From CAWBRT01 sp050015355 (GTDB lineage Bacteria; Acidobacteriota; Terriglobia; Terriglobales; Acidobacteriaceae): a DNA stretch of 13,843 bases. Below the pieces are notes generated by a model. The model did not search any database. It saw nothing but the letters and a program-made list of their open reading frames with translations, and was not told the DNA's origin. Shown here in pieces: positions 1 through 5,562 of the stretch. The stretch covers positions 1 to 13,843 of the forward strand of contig JBEKBO010000123.1 in assembly GCA_050015355.1 (NCBI GenBank), read 5' to 3'. How positions within the stretch are numbered: the stretch's first letter is position 1; each line of letters begins with the position of its first letter. The position numbers and the translations under genes are program-made.

Positions 1-166
1 CCAGCAGGATCACCAACCAGGCGAAGGTGTAGCAGGTCCGGCGAAACACTACATCGATGAAGGTTTGCGCGTGCGTGGGAGCCTGACTGATCTCGCCGGC
101 TCGCGCTTCAAAAGCAGCGCCTTGGTTTGCGCCGAACTGGGGCGCCGTGGGGCTTGTCGATGCCAT
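1..166 (-). CDS. pstC: Phosphate ABC transporter permease PstC, N-terminal part (truncated by window edge)
   Basis: Only the first 55 codons are in the window; the frame is open to base 1. PstC is one of the two inner-membrane permease subunits of the PstSCAB phosphate importer. The visible part is a hydrophilic cytoplasmic N-terminus of about 45 residues, then FRRTCYTFAWLVILL, which looks like the beginning of the first membrane helix. The ATG at 166 lies 16 bp after the pstS stop, and the spacer holds a weak AGTAGG ribosome site, so it is co-transcribed with pstS. The identity rests mainly on following pstS directly and on the N-terminal layout typical of PstC. PstA is possible but less likely in this position. 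Confidence 0.72.
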   Translation of the reverse strand, partial: MASTSPTAPQFGANQGAAFEARAGEISQAPTHAQTFIDVVFRRTCYTFAWLVILL

Positions 167-182
167 AGTCGCGACCTACTGT

Positions 183-1220
183 TTAGTCGGAAGTGATGTT
201 TTGCAGAGCCGCCGTAGCTCTCGCCACCACGGTGGCAGGAAGCGGAACGTAGCCTAATGACTCGGCATCTTTCTGACCGGCGGTCAGGCCGTATTTCACA
301 AGTTCCTGAATGGCTTGCTGCTTGCGCTTGTCCGGGTACTTCTTGTAACAGATCAGCCAAGTGTAGGTAACGATCGGATAGGCTTCCGCGGATTGCGGGT
401 CCGACGCCCACACGATCATATTGTCGGGCAGTTCCGCCGATGCCAGCGCCGCCTGGGCGGAAGCGGTCGTGGGTGCGACATACTTACCGGACTTGTTTTC
501 AAGCGTAGCCATCGGCACTTTCCCACTACTCGCGTAGCCGTACTCGATGTAGCCAATGGAGCCAGGAGTAGTCATGATCGCGGCGGTAACGCCTTCATTG
601 CCCTTGGACTTAGTGCCCACTGGCCAGTTCGGCATGGTATTGGCGCCTACGCTTTTATCGAACTCGTCGCTGATTGCGCTGAGATGCTTGGAGAAGACGA
701 AGGTGGTGCCGCTGCTATCGGCACGCACGACCACGTTAACAGGAAGATCCGGCAGGCTCACCCCAGGATTCGAGGCGACAATTTCGGGAGCGTTCCAGCG
801 TTTGACCTTGCCAAGAAAAATTCCTGAATACGCCTTGCGCGACAGCCTCAGGTTGACGCCCTTGAGGTTGTAGGCGATAACAATGCTGCCGGCGGTCATC
901 GGGAACAGTTGCACGCCACCCTGCACGCGCGCCATCTCATCCGGCTTCATCGCCGCGTCGCTCGCGCCGAAATCCACAGTGTGGTCAATCACACTCTTGA
1001 CGCCACTGCCGCTTCCAACTGACTGGTAATCGACCTCCACATTCTTGTGATCGCCGCTGTACTGCTTAAACCACCTCATGTAGAGAGGTGCGGGGAAACT
1101 CGCACCAGCGCCTTGCAACTTCACCACGTCGCTGGAGGAGGTCGCGCTGCTGCTGCAACCAACCAGGGAAAATGCCAACATCGAACAAACCAGGACCACA
1201 AACCAAACACGGAGTTTCAT
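183..1220 (-). CDS. pstS: Phosphate-binding lipoprotein PstS
   Basis: This 345-aa protein is the substrate-binding component of the high-affinity phosphate ABC importer. It has a lipoprotein signal: a basic MKLR start, a hydrophobic core and a lipobox LVGC with Cys22 as the lipidated residue, followed by a Ser-rich tether. PstS hallmarks are visible in order: GAGASFPAPLYMRWF (phosphate-binding loop), SVGSGSGVKSV, FGASDAAM, ADSSGTTFVFSKHL and PGSIGYIEYGYA. The length is normal for the family. The ATG at 1220 has AAGGA about nine bases upstream. It is first in the operon and is followed by pstC. An array of 11-bp-spaced repeats further upstream (1418-1458) suggests control by a PhoB/PhoP-type regulator. 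The identification is firm. Confidence 0.95.
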   Translation of the reverse strand: MKLRVWFVVLVCSMLAFSLVGCSSSATSSSDVVKLQGAGASFPAPLYMRWFKQYSGDHKNVEVDYQSVGSGSGVKSVIDHTVDFGASDAAMKPDEMARVQGGVQLFPMTAGSIVIAYNLKGVNLRLSRKAYSGIFLGKVKRWNAPEIVASNPGVSLPDLPVNVVVRADSSGTTFVFSKHLSAISDEFDKSVGANTMPNWPVGTKSKGNEGVTAAIMTTPGSIGYIEYGYASSGKVPMATLENKSGKYVAPTTASAQAALASAELPDNMIVWASDPQSAEAYPIVTYTWLICYKKYPDKRKQQAIQELVKYGLTAGQKDAESLGYVPLPATVVARATAALQNITSD

Positions 1221-1417
1221 CGCATTCTTCCTTTCCCGTAACAGCTATGTCAGACACCTACGCGCGCCCATCGAGGCAGATTTCGCAGATTTCGGTCGCC
1301 AGTAGAGGAGCAAGTAACTGCCGATGTATTTCGGCGGAGCTGCAGGTTACGGACATAGACATGGGCTCGGGCTGAGAAACGGAGTGAAGTGGTCGACTCC
1401 GACACTACAGAAGAAAC

Positions 1418-1458
1418 GTTACAGATGCGGTGTTACAGCGGCGTTAATGGACGGTTAA
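1418..1458 (-). promoter_or_regulatory. Pho-box-like direct-repeat array upstream of pstS
   Basis: Read on the minus strand, TTAAC, TTAAC and GTAAC begin at 1458, 1447 and 1436, exactly 11 bp apart. A further GTAAC begins at 1422, after a 14-bp step. The last two copies sit inside CTGTAAC, close to the CTGTCAT half-site of the enteric Pho box. PhoB/PhoP-family regulators bind direct repeats with 11-bp spacing, and the array lies about 200-240 bp ahead of pstS. The repeats and spacing are seen; their role is inferred. No convincing -10 element was found between the array and pstS. Confidence 0.5.
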
Positions 1459-1621
1459 TAAACTCTTGCTAAGTGGAGCGGCTATTCGCGCCGGCAACAA
1501 CGGTCGTCGTTGCAACCGCCTTGCCCAAGCCCGGCCAGTATGGGCCGCACTCTCTCGACGAAACACGCAACTATAATTCACAAGGATTTAACAAATACTC
1601 GCTAGTCTCAAGAGAGTTGCA

Positions 1622-1646
1622 GCCTGAAGCGACTTTCGCCTCAGGC
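1622..1646. other. Strong hairpin in the divergent spacer
   Basis: GCCTGA (1622-1627) pairs with TCAGGC (1641-1646), and GCGA (1629-1632) pairs with TCGC (1636-1639), with one A/C mismatch between the two stems and a three-base loop. No T-run follows on either strand, so it is not a classical intrinsic terminator. It could be part of an untranslated leader or a small RNA. The structure is seen; a function is not assigned. Confidence 0.45.
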
Positions 1647-1884
1647 AATCGTGAACCCCTGCCATAGAGCGTGTGCAAATCGGTAGCTTGTGCGCGCATT
1701 GTAGTACTTTCTGAGAGCGACGAACGCCGCGTCACTGCGACGAGATGTCGCCACCTGCCTTGCCCTCTCACCTCGACTCTTACGACAACGCTTGCAAAGT
1801 GTTCCCTGGAGCGGGGTTGCGCCAGAGCGCCAAGCTCAAGACACTGGCAGCGAACGTGCATTACCTCGGTTAGGAGTCAATGGG

Positions 1885-2238
1885 ATGTTACGCATTACAC
1901 CACTCGTGGCGAGGGAAAAAGCCATTCTCAGGCTGGAAGGGAAGCTCAGGGGCCCGTGGGTGGATGTGTTGGCCAAGGTCTGGAGAGGAGTGTGGCACCG
2001 CACCGGATTGAAACGAATCCGGGTGGATCTACGCGCGTTGAGTTTCGTGGACGAACGAGGGAAAGACGTATTGATGGCGATGCGGCAGGACCGAGCTGAA
2101 TTTGTTGCGACCGACCCATTGATTTCCGCACTGCTGGAAGAAATTGAGCGAAATCGCCAGTCGCTGGCCGGCAGCAGCCAACAGCAGCTTAACAAACCGG
2201 GCGTAGCTGGCACCGATGTATTAGGGAAGTCTATCTGA
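1885..2238 (+). CDS. Small STAS-domain protein (anti-sigma-factor-antagonist-like)
   Basis: The ATG at 1885 (117 aa) is chosen because TAGGAG ends eight bases before it; upstream in-frame starts lack a ribosome site. The protein reads as one STAS domain: an initial beta strand (AILRLEGKLRGPW, about residues 13-25), then IRVDLRALSFVDERG (about 45-59), the central strand and loop of the fold, then alternating helix and strand to about residue 90, with a polar Gln/Ser-rich tail. In SpoIIAA-type antagonists the loop reads DSSG and the second Ser is phosphorylated. Here it is DERG, so the phosphorylation site is missing. A role as a non-switchable protein-interaction module is inferred. No cognate kinase or sigma factor is in the window. 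It stands 72 bp before the ferredoxin on the same strand. Confidence 0.7.
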   Translation: MLRITPLVAREKAILRLEGKLRGPWVDVLAKVWRGVWHRTGLKRIRVDLRALSFVDERGKDVLMAMRQDRAEFVATDPLISALLEEIERNRQSLAGSSQQQLNKPGVAGTDVLGKSI

Positions 2239-2310
2239 CCCTGAGAGAGGTCTGCCGTCTACGTCCGTGGCCGTAATCAGTCACACGGAGTTAATCGCAA
2301 GGAGGGAAAT

Positions 2311-2652
2311 ATGCCATACGTAATTCAGAAACTTTGCAGTGGCACCGACAATGCATGCATGGAGGTGTGTCCATTCGATTGCATTTACGTCAACAAGGAC
2401 GAGATGTCGACCAAGCCGCCGCTTTATATCGACCCGGAAGAATGCACCGACTGTGGCGCATGCGCCTTGGTCTGCCCGGAGTCGGCGATTGTGCCGGTGG
2501 CTGCGCATGGCCGGTATGCCGGCCCCGCGACCGAGTCGAAAGGCAATCCTTACGAGGCCCATCTCAGCGTTGCACACTCCGACTCTGAACCAGACACGTT
2601 TGAAGTGATCGCCAACGAATGGGTCACCGCATACATCGCATCGCAGCCATAA
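2311..2652 (+). CDS. Two-cluster ferredoxin (bacterial FdI/FdxA type)
   Basis: This 113-aa cytoplasmic iron-sulfur electron carrier follows a strong AAGGAGGG ribosome site (2299-2306). The first cluster region has C9, C16 and C20-P, with an extra C24. The second has the canonical C45-x2-C48-x2-C51-x3-C55-P. The gap C9-x6-C16 without a middle Cys matches the seven-iron pattern, [3Fe-4S] plus [4Fe-4S], better than the eight-iron pattern, although seven-iron ferredoxins usually have x7 there. After the second motif (VCPESAI) a 55-residue tail without Cys extends to the end, as is common in FdxA-type proteins. No redox partner gene is adjacent. It may be co-transcribed with the STAS gene upstream, but nothing links their functions. 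Confidence 0.9.
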   Translation: MPYVIQKLCSGTDNACMEVCPFDCIYVNKDEMSTKPPLYIDPEECTDCGACALVCPESAIVPVAAHGRYAGPATESKGNPYEAHLSVAHSDSEPDTFEVIANEWVTAYIASQP

Positions 2653-2673
2653 GTCGAGGCTCGTGTCTCAGCG

Positions 2674-2745
2674 CGGTCCGGGCGGCTACAAATTGAGCAC
2701 CGGACCGGCTCTACAAAGAAGGTGGGCTCTCTCAACTTGGAGAGA
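2674..2745. terminator. Convergent spacer with two hairpins, possible bidirectional terminator
   Basis: CGGTCCGG (2674-2681) is perfectly complementary to CCGGACCG (2700-2707) across an 18-base loop. TCTCTC (2728-2733) pairs with GAGAGA (2740-2745) across a six-base loop. They lie between the convergent ends of the ferredoxin and cheB, where terminators are expected. Neither has a proper T-tract, so intrinsic termination is uncertain. Confidence 0.4.
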
Positions 2746-2846
2746 TGGTCCAGTACCCCGAGCATTTTCGACATCGACAAGATGTTAATTGGGATTTGAA
2801 ACGAGATGTGTCCCGGTAAGCCTTGAGAGCAGGTCCGCCTGGCAAA

Positions 2847-3950
2847 TCAGCGGCCCTTGATTCTTACCGCTGCACTCGCAGTGCCCGCGCTCGACCACGC
2901 CGAGATTGCTGCTACGATCTGCGAAGGCGACACCACCTTGTCAACGGCTCCGAGTGTGATGGCCTCCTTCGGCATCCCAAACACAACACTTGTGTCCTCG
3001 TTCTGGGCGAGGGTGAGCGAGCCGGCCTTCTTCATTTCCAGCAACCCTTGAGCGCCGTCACTTCCCATGCCGGTTAGAATGATGCCCAATGCATTTGGGC
3101 CTGCACTCTGCGCGGCCGACTTGAACAGAACATCGACGCTGGGGCGGTGGCGGTTAACCAGCGGCTCATCCACAACACTTGTCATGTGGAAGCCGCCGCC
3201 ATGGCGTAGGACCACGTGGCGATTGCCGGGCGCAATCAAAGCTCGTCCTCGCATGACGCGGTCGCCCTGCTCCGCTTCTTTAACTTCGATACGGCAAATC
3301 GTGTTCAGACGGCGGGCATAGGCTCCGGTGAACGCTTCCGGCATATGCTGGACGATGACAAGGCCAGAACACTCCGGCGTCAGTTGCTGAAGAATCCAGC
3401 CGACTAATTCCGGGCCGCCCGTAGAAGCTCCCAGCACGACGATTTTTTCCAAACGGTCGCCGCCCTGTGTGAACCGCCGCTTGGGAACAACCGTGTCAGC
3501 CGTGCGGTTTGATTCCGGCCGAACCCGTTTATTGCTTACTTTTGCGTGCGCCGCGCCCACCACGGTGTCAATCAGCATAAGAGCCGACTCGTGGAGGAAG
3601 TCTCGAACCCCCATCTTCGGCTTAGTGATAACCGCGACTGCACCCTGCTCCAGCGCTGCGATTGCCGCCGCGTCGCCGGAAGCCGCCACTCCCGAGCACA
3701 CCACAACCGGAATGGGATCCTCCGACATGATTTTATGAAGGAAGGTGAGGCCGTGCATGCGCGGCAGCTCCAGGTCGAGGAGAATCACGTCCGGTCGTTC
3801 CCGGGCCATTTTCTCCATGGCGATGATCGGGTCCGCCGCGACCGTGACCTGGATGCCTTGTTCCTGAGACAGAATGGCGCTTGCGACCTGCCGCACGAGC
3901 GCGGAGTCATCAACCACAAGAACTTTGATGGGCTTCGACAAAGTGGTCAC
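2847..3950 (-). CDS. cheB: Chemotaxis response regulator protein-glutamate methylesterase CheB
   Basis: CheB removes methyl groups from receptor glutamates, and usually deamidates glutamines, to reset signalling after CheA phosphorylates it. I place the start at GTG 3950 (367 aa): it overlaps the cheR stop as GTGA, and GGAG lies five bases before it. An upstream GTG at 3989 would add 13 residues inside cheR without a good site. Residues 8-125 form the receiver domain, with acidic pair D14/D15, phospho-acceptor D59 (DVILLDLELP) and K110. Residues about 168-355 form the esterase domain with the catalytic triad S176 (GASTGGP), H202 (VQHMPEAF) and D298 (TGMGSDGAQG). A basic linker (about 137-165) joins them. 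All catalytic residues are present. It is the last gene of the operon. Confidence 0.96.
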   Translation of the reverse strand: MTTLSKPIKVLVVDDSALVRQVASAILSQEQGIQVTVAADPIIAMEKMARERPDVILLDLELPRMHGLTFLHKIMSEDPIPVVVCSGVAASGDAAAIAALEQGAVAVITKPKMGVRDFLHESALMLIDTVVGAAHAKVSNKRVRPESNRTADTVVPKRRFTQGGDRLEKIVVLGASTGGPELVGWILQQLTPECSGLVIVQHMPEAFTGAYARRLNTICRIEVKEAEQGDRVMRGRALIAPGNRHVVLRHGGGFHMTSVVDEPLVNRHRPSVDVLFKSAAQSAGPNALGIILTGMGSDGAQGLLEMKKAGSLTLAQNEDTSVVFGMPKEAITLGAVDKVVSPSQIVAAISAWSSAGTASAAVRIKGR

Positions 3951-4972
3951 GGCTGCTCCGAACACTGCAAGGAAGCCGGTTCGGCCCACGGCGCAATACC
4001 AAGAGCGCGGGGCTTGAGAACATTGTTCTGCGCAGCGTTCGTGTAGGAAGTGTAGATGGTCGGCGCGACCGTGCGCAAACGGTCTGTTATGCCATTTAAA
4101 GTTTCAGCGTGTCCGAGCATCAGGTATCCAGCCGGCCCCAGATGCCCGACCATGCGATCGAGTACGCGCTTCTTCGAGTCTGCATTGAAGTAAATAAGCA
4201 CGTTGCAACAGAAGACAAGATCGAATCTCCCGTACGGATAGACATCGGTATTCAGGTTCAGCCGCTGAAACCTGATGCGCGATCGCAGTTCCGGGCTGGC
4301 CTTCATCAAGCCCGCGTACTTCCCCGTACCCTTGAGCATGTATCTCGTCACATAGTGCTCGGGAAGTTCCGCCAACTTGCTGATGGGCCACATACCGGCT
4401 TCGGCTCGAGCCAGCACCCGGGTCGAAATATCGCTGGCTACAACTTCAATCTCCCAGTTTCCGATTGAGAAGTGATCTAGCAAGAACATCGCCAGCGAAT
4501 ATGGTTCTTCGCCCGTTGAGCAGCCCGCGCTCCATACTCGAACACAACGAGAACGCCGCCCTTCACTTGCCAGAGCCTTCCAGCCGGGAAATACTCTGCT
4601 CTCGAGAAACCCGAAGTGCCTCTTTTCACGGAAAAAGTGCGTCTCATTCGTGCAGATGCAATTTATCATCTGCTCTTTTTCCGCCAGGTCATTCTCGACT
4701 AATTCGTAGTAGTCTTTGAAGCACGCGAGATTCAACGTGCGCAATCGCTTGCAGAGCCTGCCCGCCAGCAGTGTCCGCTTGGCCGGCGAGAGGTAAATAC
4801 CCGTTTCACGGTAGATTAAGGCCTGAAAACGGGCGAATTCCCGGTCCGATACTTGAGTGATCCCACCGACCGCCGGCGGCTTCGAGTGCAACTCCACTTC
4901 CGCGTTTCCTTCCATGGCCTCCGTCAGAACCGCCGGAAGCCGGAATCCTGGCCCGCGCCTGACGCTCGCCAC
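3947..4972 (-). CDS. cheR: Chemotaxis receptor methyltransferase CheR
   Basis: CheR uses S-adenosylmethionine to methylate glutamates on the receptor. From GTG 4972 it is 341 aa. The N-terminal helical domain includes FQALIYRETGIYLSPAKR (about 49-66) and the typical CTNETHFFRE (107-116). The SAM-binding Rossmann domain has VWSAGCSTGEEPYS (146-159) and ASDIS (179-183). FDLVFCCNVLIYFN (250-263) and LMLGHAETL (284-292) are also family hallmarks. The GTG start overlaps the last base of the cheW stop (TAGTG) but has no clear ribosome site. An ATG at 4915 (shortening by 19 residues) would remove a low-similarity tail, though its GGAGG is only two bases away. The start is therefore uncertain while the family is not. 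The stop overlaps cheB by four bases. Confidence 0.95.
   Translation of the reverse strand: MASVRRGPGFRLPAVLTEAMEGNAEVELHSKPPAVGGITQVSDREFARFQALIYRETGIYLSPAKRTLLAGRLCKRLRTLNLACFKDYYELVENDLAEKEQMINCICTNETHFFREKRHFGFLESRVFPGWKALASEGRRSRCVRVWSAGCSTGEEPYSLAMFLLDHFSIGNWEIEVVASDISTRVLARAEAGMWPISKLAELPEHYVTRYMLKGTGKYAGLMKASPELRSRIRFQRLNLNTDVYPYGRFDLVFCCNVLIYFNADSKKRVLDRMVGHLGPAGYLMLGHAETLNGITDRLRTVAPTIYTSYTNAAQNNVLKPRALGIAPWAEPASLQCSEQP
4940..4954. repeat. 15-bp direct repeat, copy 1 (downstream of cheW)
   Basis: CCGGAATCCTGGCCC occurs here, inside the doubtful first codons of cheR, and again at 5569-5583 in the last codons of mcp. The similarity runs on imperfectly to CCTGA about seven bases later in both copies. 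The two copies are in the same orientation, 629 bp apart, and bracket cheW. They are read in different frames, so the match is not caused by shared protein sequence. Confidence 0.6.
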
Positions 4973-5493
4973 TAAGAAGCCGGCGCTGGTTCCGTATCGA
5001 CCGCGGCCAGCGCCGCCGGATATGAGACGAGCAACTCCTCATTGGTCAGAAGGCGGTCTATGTCGAGCACCAGAATAAAGCCATTTTCAACCTCGCCCAG
5101 TCCTCGCAAGAACTCCAGTCGAACCCTCGTTCCAAATGCCGGCGGCGGCTGGATATTCGTATCTCTGAGCTCAATCACCTGATTGACAGCGTCGGTCAAT
5201 ACGCCCAGAACTGTCTGCTCGCCGTCCAACTCGACCTCCACCACAACGATGCACGTTTGCTTGGTGGGCTCAGTTGGCGGCAATCCGAACTTGACCGCGA
5301 GGTCTATGACTGGCAAGACGCTGCCGCGGAGATTGATCACTCCGCAGATGCACTCCGGGGTGCTTGGAACACGAGTTACGTTGCTGTATTCGAGTATCTC
5401 CCGGACGCGCAGGATGGCAATTGCGTATTCCTCGCCCCCCAGGATAAACGTCAAATACTGCTGCGCGTTATCGAGCTGCTTTACTTCCTCCAT
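4972..5493 (-). CDS. cheW: Chemotaxis coupling protein CheW
   Basis: CheW links the receptor tip to the P5 domain of CheA in the cytoplasmic signalling array. I use ATG 5493 (173 aa) because GGAGG lies five bases before it. A TTG at 5505, four codons upstream, contains that ribosome site and is unlikely. The protein is a single CheW domain: YLTFILGGEEYAIAI, VREILEYSNVTRVPSTP, ICGVINLRGSVLPVIDL, and later VLGVLTDAVNQVIEL and FILVLDIDRLL. A short hydrophilic tail of about 20 residues follows. The coding sequence is 59 bp downstream of mcp, the largest gap in this part of the operon apart from that after the response regulator, and overlaps cheR by one base. Confidence 0.95.
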   Translation of the reverse strand: MEEVKQLDNAQQYLTFILGGEEYAIAILRVREILEYSNVTRVPSTPECICGVINLRGSVLPVIDLAVKFGLPPTEPTKQTCIVVVEVELDGEQTVLGVLTDAVNQVIELRDTNIQPPPAFGTRVRLEFLRGLGEVENGFILVLDIDRLLTNEELLVSYPAALAAVDTEPAPAS

Positions 5494-5543
5494 CTTGCCC
5501 TCCAATGCATCATGCGCCCGGCGAATGGTCCGGCGCGCTCCAT

Positions 5544-5562
5544 GCGCTTCGCTCAGAAGCGC
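5544..5562 (-). promoter_or_regulatory. Hairpin enclosing the mcp stop codon
   Basis: A perfect seven-base stem (5544-5550 with 5556-5562) closes a five-base loop that contains the TGA stop of mcp (5553-5555). It lies in the mcp-cheW spacer with no T-tract. It could act as a weak attenuator or an RNA-processing and stability element setting the receptor-to-CheW ratio. The structure is seen; the role is inferred. Confidence 0.4.

Larger units (their letters stand above)
1221..1884. other. Long divergent intergenic region between pstS and the STAS gene
   Basis: This stretch of about 660 bp holds no reading frame that looks coding; open frames on either strand are rich in Arg, Ser and Thr and resemble no known protein. 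It contains the pstS upstream region with the Pho-like repeats (1418-1458), a TATAAT at 1572-1577 without a convincing -35 partner, and a strong imperfect hairpin at 1622-1646. The rest, about 1650-1870, shows nothing I can name. Confidence 0.6.

Noticed and set aside
315..827. 170-codon plus-strand frame opposite pstS
   Set aside because: It is antisense to the well-supported pstS gene and has an Arg/His-rich, non-protein-like composition.
1572..1577. TATAAT as a promoter for the STAS gene
   Set aside because: No -35 sequence at a suitable distance, and it lies about 300 bp from the start codon.
1671..2099. 142-codon plus-strand frame overlapping the STAS gene
   Set aside because: Its product is rich in Arg, Ser, Thr and Gly without recognisable structure; the STAS frame over the same DNA has a ribosome site and domain similarity.
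3951..3989. Longer CheB from GTG 3989
   Set aside because: GTG 3950 has GGAG at the right distance and the four-base overlap with the cheR stop that is typical of coupled genes.
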